Origin: Billgrantia ethanolica
GTDB lineage: Bacteria; Pseudomonadota; Gammaproteobacteria; Pseudomonadales; Halomonadaceae
NCBI RefSeq assembly: GCF_021404305.1
Contig: NZ_JABFTX010000001.1
Span: forward strand, 744,001 to 808,000
Length of the DNA stretch: 64,000 nt
Direction of reading: 5' to 3'
The position numbers were made by a program, and so were the translations under genes. Below the pieces are notes generated by a model, which had not been told where the DNA came from, did no database searches, and was given only the letters and a program-made list of their open reading frames with translations. Below are positions 16,921 to 26,361 of the stretch, one piece after another (positions within the stretch are counted from its first letter, which is position 1; each line of letters opens with the position of its first letter).

Positions 16921-17459
16921 GGCGGTGGCTCCTCGGCCGTGCTGCTGCCGGTGTCGGCCGCCTGAGGCCCCTTGACGATGAGCTCGATCGCGTCGATCAG
17001 GGCGTACCAGGCCATGATGGCGGCTGAAATGGGAATCACGGCGTAGACATAGGTCATCGACAGCCGCAGCGAGGCGGAGCGCTGGAAGCTCTGCACCTGC
17101 ATATAGCGGTAGCCGATCACCACCAGGGCCAGCATGAAGCCCAGCGCCACCAGCACCGCGGCGATACGCGCCAGCTGCGCCAGGCGGGCGGGGAGGGCGT
17201 CGACGATGAAGGTCACGGCAATGTGGCGACCGCGCTGGAAGGCCAGCGTGGAGGCCAGAAAGGTGATCCATACAAGCAGGAAGCGGGCGACCTCTTCGGT
17301 CCAGCCCACGGCGGTGAAGAGCGTTCGCGAGATGATCTGCAGCGTGATCACGCCGATCAACGCCGCCATGCCCAGAAACACGATGGGCTGGATGACGGCG
17401 TCGATGGCGCGTTCGCTACGCTGCAGCAGGCCCGTGAGGGCGTGCAGCGGAGAGCTCAC
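16917..17459 (-). CDS. dctQ: TRAP transporter small permease subunit
   Basis: 180 residues, four membrane helices. It shows the DctQ signature LQIISRTLFTAVGWTEEVARFLLVWITFLASTLA split over helices 1-2 and FQRGRHIAV after helix 2. It starts with GTG immediately after the dctP stop and overlaps dctM by 4 bp, so the three are translationally coupled. It serves as the small scaffold subunit of the permease. Confidence 0.9.
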   Translation of the reverse strand: MSSPLHALTGLLQRSERAIDAVIQPIVFLGMAALIGVITLQIISRTLFTAVGWTEEVARFLLVWITFLASTLAFQRGRHIAVTFIVDALPARLAQLARIAAVLVALGFMLALVVIGYRYMQVQSFQRSASLRLSMTYVYAVIPISAAIMAWYALIDAIELIVKGPQAADTGSSTAEEPPP

Positions 17460-18455
17460 TTACTCCAGCGCCTCCAGGATGCGCGGCAGGTAGTCGCCGA
17501 ACTGGTCGCCGTACTTCTCGTAGACCGGCCTCACGGCGGCCTGGAATGCCTCGAGATCGGCATCGTCGACGATCTGCATGCCGGCGGCACGCAGCTCTTC
17601 GAGCTGACCGGCTTCCATTTCGGCATTCACGCGGCGCTCATGCTCCGCCGCTTCCTGGGCGGCCTGCACCAGTACGTCCTGGGCCGCTTCGGGCAGCTGA
17701 TTCCAGGCCGGCATGCCCATGACGAAGAGTGCCGGCGCATAGGTGTGGCGCGACAGCGTCATGTGGTCCTGGGTCTCGTGCAGCTTGAACGAGTGGATGA
17801 CGTTGACCGGGTTCTCCTGGCCGTCGATGGTGCCCTGCTGCATGGCCGTGAGGGCTTCGGTCCAGGCCATGGGGATGGCATTGGCGCCGAGCTCACGGAA
17901 GGTGTCGGTGTAGACGGGGTTCTCCATCACGCGGATGCGCAGGCCGTTGAGGTCTTCGGGCGATCTGACCGGGCGTTCGCTGTTGGTCAGGTTGCGGAAG
18001 CCGCGCTCGGCGTAGGCCAGCCCCTTGAGGTTGACCTCGGCTAACTTGTCGAGCAGCTCCTGGCCGATGGGGCCGTCGAGCACTTCGTAGGCGGCTTCCG
18101 GCGAGGGGAACAGGAAGGGCAGTTCGAAGACCGCCATCTCCTCGACGAAGTTGGCTACCGGGCCGTTGGTGATCACGCCCATGTCGACGGTGCCGATCTG
18201 CATGCCCTCGAGCAGGGTGCGCTCGTCGCCCAGCGAGGCGTTGGGGTAGATGTCAACGGAAACGGCGCCTTCTGTGCGCTCGGCGACCAGTTCCTGGAAC
18301 TTCACCGCGGCAATGTGGAAGCCGTCCTGCTCGTTGACCACGTGGGCCAGACGCAGAGTGACGGGATCCATGTCGGCGAAATCGGAGGCCTGAGCGGCGG
18401 AAACCAAGGCAAGAGAGATGCCGAGTGCCAGCGTGCTGCGTGCAAAGATCTTCAT
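17460..18455 (-). CDS. dctP: TRAP transporter periplasmic solute-binding protein
   Basis: 331 residues with a 23-residue signal peptide (MKIFARSTLALGISLALVSA, then AQA cleavage). It is followed by a DctP fold: RLAHVVNEQDGFHIAAVKF, IYPNASLGDERTLLEGMQIG, GLRIRVMENPVYTDTF, TEALTAMQQGTIDGQENP. The conserved Arg in LRIRV that binds the ligand carboxylate is present, so the substrate is probably a carboxylate; it cannot be named. First gene of dctPQM; AAAGGA lies upstream of the ATG. A 12-bp palindrome cggatcgatccg (18474-18485) just upstream could be an operator. Confidence 0.93.
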   Translation of the reverse strand: MKIFARSTLALGISLALVSAAQASDFADMDPVTLRLAHVVNEQDGFHIAAVKFQELVAERTEGAVSVDIYPNASLGDERTLLEGMQIGTVDMGVITNGPVANFVEEMAVFELPFLFPSPEAAYEVLDGPIGQELLDKLAEVNLKGLAYAERGFRNLTNSERPVRSPEDLNGLRIRVMENPVYTDTFRELGANAIPMAWTEALTAMQQGTIDGQENPVNVIHSFKLHETQDHMTLSRHTYAPALFVMGMPAWNQLPEAAQDVLVQAAQEAAEHERRVNAEMEAGQLEELRAAGMQIVDDADLEAFQAAVRPVYEKYGDQFGDYLPRILEALE

Positions 18456-18594
18456 TTTTTAATTTTCCTTTGTCGGATCGATCCGTTCAGGAGCATGCCC
18501 CAGCCAGCTCGACAGGGTCAATCGCTGCGCTGACATTGCGTAACAGGCTGGCGGCGAGGGCACGGACCGGTCCGCGCCTGCATTTCGAGACAGA

Positions 18595-19083
18595 TCACAG
18601 CAGGCGGTACATGATGTGGGCGTCGACCAGCCCCTGGGTGGGGTGGCGAAAGGCGCAGGGCAGGGTACCGACGATCTCGAAGCCGTGCTTCTGCCATTGG
18701 CGGATGGCGATCTCGTTGGTCGAGACCACCAGGTTGAACTGCATGGCGGTGAAGCCCAGCTCGCGCGCCACCTGCAGGGAATCCTCGCACAGCTTGTTGG
18801 CGATACCCTGGCCGCGGGCGTGCTCGGCGACCAGATAGCCGCAGTTGCACACGTGGTCGCCGGGGCCGGGTTGGTTGGGTTTGAGATAGTAGGTGCCGAG
18901 CAGGTTGCCGGCACTGTCCTCGGCCACCCGAACCGCACGCGGCAGCTCCACCCACATGCGATAGGCGTCGGGCTCGCTGATCCGACTCGGCACGGCATAG
19001 GTGTCGCCGGCGTGCAGCACCGGGGCGATGAAGTCCCACATGGCGGCCCAGTCGCCGGACTGATAGGGGCGAATGCGGATCAT
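18595..19083 (-). CDS. GNAT family N-acetyltransferase
   Basis: 162 residues with the GNAT fold: IRIRPYQSGDWAAMWDFI at the N-terminus, LVAEHARGQGIANKLCED (the acetyl-CoA pyrophosphate loop, R/Q-G-x-G-x-A) and NEIAIRQWQKHGFEIVGTLP. The substrate is unknown. The ATG at 19083 is preferred over one at 19107 because AAGGAGGA lies 4 bp upstream. It stands alone between the TRAP operon and the aldehyde dehydrogenase operon. Confidence 0.9.
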   Translation of the reverse strand: MIRIRPYQSGDWAAMWDFIAPVLHAGDTYAVPSRISEPDAYRMWVELPRAVRVAEDSAGNLLGTYYLKPNQPGPGDHVCNCGYLVAEHARGQGIANKLCEDSLQVARELGFTAMQFNLVVSTNEIAIRQWQKHGFEIVGTLPCAFRHPTQGLVDAHIMYRLL

Positions 19084-19155
19084 GGTGTCCTCCTTGATAC
19101 CTGGCATCGGCCCCGATTTTACGTCATGACAGCGTGGAAAGATCGCCCCCGCGCT

Positions 19156-20601
19156 TCACACCGGACCAACGAGATGCTTCACCGCCAGATAGGCGGAAAG
19201 CCCCCAGGGACCGAGCTCGCGACCGATGCCGCTGCGCTTGAAGCCGCCCCAGCCGGTTTCGGGCAGCACCAGCTGTTCGCCGTTGATCCACACGCTGCCG
19301 GCCTGCAGTTGCCTGCCGATGTGTACGGCGCGCTGCCGGTCGGCGCATACCACGGTCGCCGCCAGGCCGAACTCGCTGGCGTTGGCCAGCTCGATTGCCT
19401 CCGCTTCGCTGGTCACGCTGCGGGCGCACAGCACCGGACCGAAGATCTCCTCGCGCCACAGTCGGCTCGTGGTCGGCACGTCGCGAAACAGCGTCGGGGC
19501 GACGAAGTAACCCTGGGCGGGCAGCTGCCGGTGGCTGGTGTCGCGTACTGCCAGGAGCCCCTCCTGCTCGGCGATGGCCAGGTAGGCCAGGACGCTCTCG
19601 CGCTGGCGGCCGCTGGTCAGCGGCCCCATGTCGCTGCCCTCGGCCAGCGGATCGCCCAGTACCAGGGCATCGATGCGCGCGGCTAGCGCGGCATAGAGCG
19701 GCTCGGCGATGGCCTCGTGCACCAGCAGGCGCGAGGTGGCCGAGCAGATCTGGCCGGCATTGAAATAGATGCCGGCCATGACCCAGTCGGCGGCCTGCTC
19801 GGGATCGGCGTCCGCCATCACCAGAATCGGCGACTTGCCGCCCAGCTCCAGCGAGACGTCGGCGGTGCGCTCGGCGGCGGCGCGCATCACCGCTTCACCG
19901 ACCCGGTTGCTGCCGGTGAAGGAGACCTTGTCGACGCCGGGGTGAGCGGCCAGCGGTGCGCCGATCCCGGCGCCATCGCCGAACAGCAGATTGAGCACGC
20001 CGGGCGGCAGCCCGATTTCCAGGGCGATCTCCGCCAGCGCACGCTCAGGCAGCGGCGTCACCTCGGATGGCTTGAGCACCACGGTACAGCCGGCGGCAAG
20101 CGCGGGAGCGAGCTTCCAGGCGCTGGTCACCAGGGGGAAGTTCCAGGGGGTGATCAGCCCCACCACGCCAACCGGGTCGTGGTAACAGCGTGCCTCGACA
20201 CCTTCCATCCCGACCTCGACCAACTGCCCCTGGCGTCGGTCGAGGTCGCGTGCCTGACCGGCGTAGTAGCGATAGCAGGCGATGGCGTCGTCGAGGTCGA
20301 TGCCGGCCTCGGCCAGCACCTTGCCGTTGTTGGTCGAGGAGAGCCGAATCAGCTCGTCGCGACGGCGGGCCAGGGCATCGGCGAAGCGCTCCAGGTAGCG
20401 GGCTCGCTTGGCACCGCCGAGGGCGCGCCAGTCCGGCAGGGCGCGCTGCGCCGCGGCCACGGCATCGTCGACGTCGTCCGGATGGCCGGCGCAGACCTCG
20501 GCGATGGCTTCCTCGCGATAGGGGTTCATCACCGGCAGACAGCGCTCGCCTCGGGAGGGCGTCCAGCGGTTGCCGATGAACTGATGATCCAACTGTTGCA
20601 T
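19156..20601 (-). CDS. NAD-dependent aldehyde dehydrogenase, probable 4-guanidinobutyraldehyde dehydrogenase
   Basis: 481-residue ALDH superfamily enzyme. Seen in the sequence: GLITPWNFPL, KPSEVTPLP, SFTGSNRVGE, the general base in LELGGKSP, and catalytic Cys in FNAGQICSATSR. The ICSATSR context resembles betaine/amino-aldehyde dehydrogenases rather than Pseudomonas KauB. As the last gene of the gbuA–yjiH–aruI operon it most likely oxidises 4-guanidinobutyraldehyde, the AruI product, to 4-guanidinobutyrate, the GbuA substrate. This role is inferred from position; betaine aldehyde or aminobutyraldehyde are alternatives. Confidence 0.88.
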   Translation of the reverse strand: MQQLDHQFIGNRWTPSRGERCLPVMNPYREEAIAEVCAGHPDDVDDAVAAAQRALPDWRALGGAKRARYLERFADALARRRDELIRLSSTNNGKVLAEAGIDLDDAIACYRYYAGQARDLDRRQGQLVEVGMEGVEARCYHDPVGVVGLITPWNFPLVTSAWKLAPALAAGCTVVLKPSEVTPLPERALAEIALEIGLPPGVLNLLFGDGAGIGAPLAAHPGVDKVSFTGSNRVGEAVMRAAAERTADVSLELGGKSPILVMADADPEQAADWVMAGIYFNAGQICSATSRLLVHEAIAEPLYAALAARIDALVLGDPLAEGSDMGPLTSGRQRESVLAYLAIAEQEGLLAVRDTSHRQLPAQGYFVAPTLFRDVPTTSRLWREEIFGPVLCARSVTSEAEAIELANASEFGLAATVVCADRQRAVHIGRQLQAGSVWINGEQLVLPETGWGGFKRSGIGRELGPWGLSAYLAVKHLVGPV

Positions 20602-20628
20602 GGCGGTTCTCTCTGTCAGTGGAGATCG

Positions 20629-22257
20629 TCAGTCGAGGTCGCAGGTGACGGCCTGTTGCCAGGCTGCGGCATTCACTTCGACAAGCAACGGCGCGTCGAG
20701 CGGCCGCGAAGCGAGTGCTTGGGCCAGGCCGGCCGGATCGCTCACCCGCACTGCCTGGCAGCCGAAGCCGGCGGCGACCACCTGAAAGTCCGGCGCCTGG
20801 ATGTCGACGCCGCAGCGCGTGACGCCGTGGGCGTCCATGTAGCGGCGGATCTCCTCGTAGCCCTGGTTGTGCCACAGTACGATCACTACCGGCAGGCGCG
20901 CTTCCACAGCGGTGGCGAGCTCGCTGAGGGTGAACATCACGCCGCCGTCGCCGACCAGCGCCACCACGGGCAGCGCAGGCTGGCCAAGCTGGGCGCCCAG
21001 CGCGGCGGGCAAGCCGTAGCCCAGGGTGCCGTAGCCGGTGGAGGCGTTGAAGTAGCGCCGCGGCTCGGGCTGCGAGACCAGGTGGTTGCCGGCATAGACC
21101 GGTGCGGTGGAGTCGCCGACCAGGATGGCGTCGGGCAGGGTTTCGCCCAGCGTGGCGTAGAACGGCACGAAGGGAGCGAAGGCCGGATCGTCGTTCAAAT
21201 CGAGCGCGGCCAGGGTAGCCGCGGTGCGTTCGGCGCCGCCACGAGGCAACGGCGCGGGGAAGTGTTCCGCCAACAGCGCCAGCGTGCGTCCCGCATCGGC
21301 CACCAGGCCCAGCGCGACCTGCTGGTTGCGCACCAGCTGCTGGGCGTCGAGATCGATGCGGATCAGCCGGCCGCGCAGTTCGAAGCCGTCGTCGAAGACC
21401 ACGTCGTAGTCGGTCTCGCCCAGCTCGGTGCCCACCGCGAGAACCACGTCGGCCTCGCGGGCCAGCTCGCGGACGGCGGGCAGCGCTGCGTTGGCGCCCA
21501 GGTCGAGCGGGTGGTCGCGGCCCAGCAGGCCCTTTGCGTTGATGGTAGTCACCGTGGGGGCGTCCAGGCGCTCCACCAACGCCCGGGCTGCAGCAGGGGC
21601 GTCGATACAGCCGCCGCCCAGCAGCACCAGCGGACGCTTCGCTGCGCGCAGCCAGTCGGCGGCCAGGGCCAGTCCAGCCGGGTCCGGTGCCGGACGAAAC
21701 AGGCGCGCCGGTGGCGGCAGTTCGGTTGACGCCACCGGGGCGTCGAACAGGTCGATGGGGATCTCGATGTGCACCGGCCCCGGCCGCTGGCCCTGGAACA
21801 CGGCGAAGGCTCGCGCCAGCACTTCCGGTAGGGCGCTCGGGTCGAGCAGGGTATGGCTGAAGCGCGACACGCCCGCCATCAGCTGCTGCTGGCTCGGTAG
21901 CTCGTGCAGCCGACCCTGGCCGCGACCGAGGGTGTCGCGGCGGTTGACGCTGGAGATCACCAGCATCGGGACGGAGTCGGCCAGCGCCTGGCCCATGGCG
22001 GTGGCGATGTTGGTCATCCCCGGGCCGGTGATGATCAGACACACGCCGGGCCTGCCGGTGGCGCGAGCATAGCCGTCGGCCATGAAGCCGGCGCCCTGTT
22101 CGTGGCGCGGGGTGACATGGCGCACGCCGCTTTCTTCCAGGCCGCGATAGAGCGCCACGGTATGCACCCCGGGGATGCCGAACACGGTATCGACGCCATA
22201 CCGTTCATGCAGCAGCGTCAGCAACCATTGGCCACAGGTCATCGATTGGCGGGTCAT
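20629..22257 (-). CDS. aruI: 5-guanidino-2-oxopentanoate (2-ketoarginine) decarboxylase, ThDP-dependent
   Basis: 542-residue thiamine-diphosphate enzyme. N-terminal domain GVDTVFGIPGVHTVALYRGL and RHEQGAGFMADGYARATG (the conserved Glu that activates ThDP), a central domain, and a C-terminal ThDP-binding domain with GTLGYGLPAALGAQLG and VGDGGVMFTLSELATA (GDG...N-type motif). From memory it resembles Pseudomonas AruI more than acetolactate synthase. It converts 2-ketoarginine to 4-guanidinobutyraldehyde in the arginine transaminase pathway. It starts 8 bp after yjiH with GAGGT upstream and is followed 27 bp later by the aldehyde dehydrogenase. No aruH transaminase is adjacent. Confidence 0.88.
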   Translation of the reverse strand: MTRQSMTCGQWLLTLLHERYGVDTVFGIPGVHTVALYRGLEESGVRHVTPRHEQGAGFMADGYARATGRPGVCLIITGPGMTNIATAMGQALADSVPMLVISSVNRRDTLGRGQGRLHELPSQQQLMAGVSRFSHTLLDPSALPEVLARAFAVFQGQRPGPVHIEIPIDLFDAPVASTELPPPARLFRPAPDPAGLALAADWLRAAKRPLVLLGGGCIDAPAAARALVERLDAPTVTTINAKGLLGRDHPLDLGANAALPAVRELAREADVVLAVGTELGETDYDVVFDDGFELRGRLIRIDLDAQQLVRNQQVALGLVADAGRTLALLAEHFPAPLPRGGAERTAATLAALDLNDDPAFAPFVPFYATLGETLPDAILVGDSTAPVYAGNHLVSQPEPRRYFNASTGYGTLGYGLPAALGAQLGQPALPVVALVGDGGVMFTLSELATAVEARLPVVIVLWHNQGYEEIRRYMDAHGVTRCGVDIQAPDFQVVAAGFGCQAVRVSDPAGLAQALASRPLDAPLLVEVNAAAWQQAVTCDLD

Positions 22258-22265
22258 CGCGAACC

Positions 22266-23648
22266 TCAGAAGAAGAAGGTGTGGGCCATGAAGGCAATGA
22301 TCGGCAGCGTGATGGCCGTGCGCAGCAGGAAGATGGCGACCAGTTCCCACAGCTTGAGCGGAATCTTCGACTTCAGCAGCAGCGCGCCGATCTCGGACAT
22401 GTAGATGAGCTGGGTCAGCGACAGACAGGCGATCACGAAGCGGGTCAGCTCGCTTTCGATGTTGGTCGCCAGCACCGCCGGCAGGAACATGTCGGCGAAA
22501 CCCACCAGGGTGGCGGGAGCCGCCGCCTGGGCCTCGGGAATGCGCAGCAGCTCGAGCACCGGAACCATGGGGTAGGAGAGCCAGGTGAACAGCGGCGTGA
22601 ACTCGGCCAGTATCAGCGCCACGGTGCCGATGGCGAACACCAGCGGCAGCAGGGCGAGGAAGATGTCGGCGACGTTGAACAGGGCGTTGCGGGCGAGTTC
22701 GCGCGGGCCGGGGGAGCGCTCGGCGCGGCGCACCGCCTGGGTCAGGCTGTAGCGCAGCAGGCCCATCTCCTCGGTGCGTTTCTCGGCCAGCTGACAGCCG
22801 ACCGGCTCGTAGTACGTGTCCGGCTTGCGCGACAGCGGCGGCAGGCGCGGCACGATCACCGCCGCGATCAGGCCTGCCACCACCACGGTGAAGTAGAACT
22901 GGATGAACATGTGGTTGAGGTCGACGAAGCTGGTGATCAGCAGGCTGAAGGCGATCGAGACGATGGAGAAGTTGGTGGCGATCACCGAGGCCTCGCGGCG
23001 ATTGTAGAAGCCCTTCTCGTACTGCTGGGTGGTGATCAGCACGCCCACGGTGCCGGAACCCATCCACGAGGCGGTGGCGTCGATGGCGCTGCGGCCGGGC
23101 AGGTTGAAGATCACCCGGAACGGCTTGCGCACCAGGCTGCCGATGAATTCCATGAAGCCGAACTCGACCAGGAACGGCAGCAGCAGGGCGGCGAAGAAGA
23201 AGAAGGTCAGCAGCACCGGCGCCAGGTCGTTGAGCATCACGCCGCCGGTGAACGAGGCGGTGACGAACTCCGGCCCGAACTGGAAGAACGTCATCAGGGC
23301 GAAGGCCGCCCCCAGGATGCGCATGCCGAACCACACCGGGCCGACGTGAAACATGTCGTGCATCACGCCTTTCTCGGCCCAGCTCGGGCGGGCGAGCTTG
23401 ATCCAGCTCGTGGCCAGCACGGAGAGCACCAGCACGATGACGGCGATAGCCGGCAGGGCGCCGTCGAGCAGCGCCTTGAGGCCGTCGGCGAGGAAGCCCA
23501 TGCCGATGTTGATGGTGTCGCCGATGCGGAAGGGAACCAGGAACAGGCCCACCCCGAGCGCGGAGGGAATCAGGAATTTGAGCAGGTTGTTGCGCTCGAA
23601 GGGGGTTTCCCCGTCGCGGGTTCGATGAGTCGTGTCAGTGGAGGACAT
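22266..23648 (-). CDS. YjiH-family membrane protein, probable transporter of the guanidinobutyrate operon
   Basis: 460-residue polytopic protein, paralogous to the one at 1657: it shares the FLIPSALGVGLFLVPF segment and the GRSAIDATASWMGSGTVG motif, and has about eleven hydrophobic segments. It lies between gbuA and aruI in the same operon, so import of arginine, agmatine or 4-guanidinobutyrate is the natural guess. The mechanism of this family is not known. The position is strong evidence for a functional link; the substrate is inference. Confidence 0.85.
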   Translation of the reverse strand: MSSTDTTHRTRDGETPFERNNLLKFLIPSALGVGLFLVPFRIGDTINIGMGFLADGLKALLDGALPAIAVIVLVLSVLATSWIKLARPSWAEKGVMHDMFHVGPVWFGMRILGAAFALMTFFQFGPEFVTASFTGGVMLNDLAPVLLTFFFFAALLLPFLVEFGFMEFIGSLVRKPFRVIFNLPGRSAIDATASWMGSGTVGVLITTQQYEKGFYNRREASVIATNFSIVSIAFSLLITSFVDLNHMFIQFYFTVVVAGLIAAVIVPRLPPLSRKPDTYYEPVGCQLAEKRTEEMGLLRYSLTQAVRRAERSPGPRELARNALFNVADIFLALLPLVFAIGTVALILAEFTPLFTWLSYPMVPVLELLRIPEAQAAAPATLVGFADMFLPAVLATNIESELTRFVIACLSLTQLIYMSEIGALLLKSKIPLKLWELVAIFLLRTAITLPIIAFMAHTFFF

Positions 23649-23714
23649 ACGGGTATCCCTTGGCTTGTCGTTGTTGGGTCAGGCAGTTCTTGCGTCGGTC
23701 GCCGCGCTCTCGTG

Positions 23715-24665
23715 TCAGTCGCGACGCTTGACGCCGGGCAGTGCGCACAGCATTTCGTAGAGCAGGGTGGCGCCCATCAGCGCCGTGTTGCCGCTGGGGT
23801 CGTAGGGTGGCGAGACCTCGACCAGGTCGCCGCCGACAATGTTGAGACCGGCCGCGCCGCGCACAATCTCGAGGCCCTGGGCCGAGGTCAGCCCGCCCAT
23901 CTCGACGGTGCCGGTGCCGGGGGCGACGGAGGGGTCGAGGCCGTCGATGTCGAAGGTGACGTAGACCGGGGTGTCGCCCATCTGCTCGCGGACTTCTGCC
24001 ATCAGCGGCGCCAGCGAGCGGTACCAGCACTCTTCGGCGGTGACCACGCGGAAACCCTGCTGGCGGCACCAGTCGAAGTCCTCGGCGGCATAGCCGGTAC
24101 CGCGCAGGCCGATCTGTACCACCTTGCCGTGGGCCAGCAGACCCTCTTCCTGGGCGCGGCGAAACGGAGTGCCGTGGGCGATGGGTTCGCCGAACATGTG
24201 CTCGTTGACGTCGGCGTGGGCGTCGATGTGGATCAGCCCCACCGGACCGTGCTTCTTGGCGATGGCGCGCAGGATCGGCAGGGTGATCACATGATCGCCG
24301 CCCAGGGTCAGCGGGACGCAGCCGTGGGAGAGCACCTCGTCGTAGAAGGCGGTGATGATGTCCACGCTCTTGGGCAGGTGGAAGGTGTTGATCGGCACGT
24401 CGCCGATGTCGGCCACTTGCAGACTGTCGAAGGGGGCGGCCCGGGTGGCCATGTTGTAGGGGCGCAGCATGCGCGACTCGTCACGGATCTGGCGCGGGCC
24501 CAGACGCGTGCCGGGGCGATTCGAGGTGGCGATGTCCAGTGGTACGCCGATGAAGGCGACGTCCAGCCCTGCCGCCGTGGGCTGGGTGGGTAGGCGCATC
24601 ATGGTGGCGGGTCCGCCGAAGCGGGGCATCTCGTTGCCGCCTAGCGGCTGGTTGAAGTCGGCCAT
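23715..24665 (-). CDS. gbuA: guanidinobutyrase (ureohydrolase)
   Basis: 316-residue arginase/agmatinase-family enzyme with both manganese-ligand motifs: LGGDHVITLP, HIDAHADVN and FDIDGLDPSVAPGTGT. The start NQPLGGNEMPRFGG and the PYNMATRAAPFDSL region match Pseudomonas GbuA rather than SpeB or arginase as I recall them. It hydrolyses 4-guanidinobutyrate to 4-aminobutyrate and urea. ATG at 24665 with AGGAG 6 bp upstream; a longer in-frame reading lacks a site. It is the first gene of the operon behind a -24/-12 promoter. Agmatinase is the main alternative. Confidence 0.9.
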   Translation of the reverse strand: MADFNQPLGGNEMPRFGGPATMMRLPTQPTAAGLDVAFIGVPLDIATSNRPGTRLGPRQIRDESRMLRPYNMATRAAPFDSLQVADIGDVPINTFHLPKSVDIITAFYDEVLSHGCVPLTLGGDHVITLPILRAIAKKHGPVGLIHIDAHADVNEHMFGEPIAHGTPFRRAQEEGLLAHGKVVQIGLRGTGYAAEDFDWCRQQGFRVVTAEECWYRSLAPLMAEVREQMGDTPVYVTFDIDGLDPSVAPGTGTVEMGGLTSAQGLEIVRGAAGLNIVGGDLVEVSPPYDPSGNTALMGATLLYEMLCALPGVKRRD

Positions 24666-24712
24666 GCGGGGCTCCTGATCGTTGGGGTATCGTCGCTCAC
24701 TCCTCAAGGTCT

Positions 24713-24728
24713 AGCAGGTTTCGTGCCA
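24713..24728 (-). promoter_or_regulatory. sigma-54 (-24/-12) promoter of the gbuA operon
   Basis: Read on the minus strand: TGGCACGAAACCTGCT, with GG and GC ten bases apart, very close to the consensus TGGCACG-N4-TTGCW. It ends 48 bp before the gbuA start codon. The divergent gene encodes a sigma-54 activator. Confidence 0.85.
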
Positions 24729-24767
24729 GCCGGTGGCCTCGTAGCCACGGGGCCTGCCAGGTGAGGT

Positions 24768-24835
24768 GATGCAATTTCGAATCGTCAGCGGGGCTGCGGT
24801 GATGCAATAATGCATCCTTGATTCATTCATGCATC
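24768..24835. promoter_or_regulatory. candidate upstream activator sites (GATGCA repeats)
   Basis: GATGCA/TGCATC hexamers occur at 24768-24773, 24801-24806, 24811-24816 and 24830-24835. The middle two form an inverted repeat GATGCA-N4-TGCATC. They lie 40-107 bp upstream of the sigma-54 promoter and just before the activator gene, the usual place for enhancer-type sites and autoregulation. Binding is inferred. Confidence 0.55.
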
Positions 24836-24848
24836 GGCTGGTGTCCTG

Positions 24849-26270
<1,422 letters not shown>

Positions 26271-26361
26271 GCTCGATGTCACGAGGTCGTCACGAAGAAC
26301 TGTGACTATAGTGGTTTGGGTGAGCAACGCCTTCCGTTCCGTTTCGACCTTGGAGCTAGCC

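Noticed and set aside
19717-21729. Long plus-strand frame opposite the aldehyde dehydrogenase and aruI
   Set aside because: Antisense to conserved enzymes, low-complexity composition, no ribosome site or family marks.
22281-24593. Very long open frame on the plus strand opposite yjiH and gbuA
   Set aside because: It is antisense to two well-supported genes. High GC at third positions removes stop codons, and the translation is Gly/His/Gln-rich with no motif.
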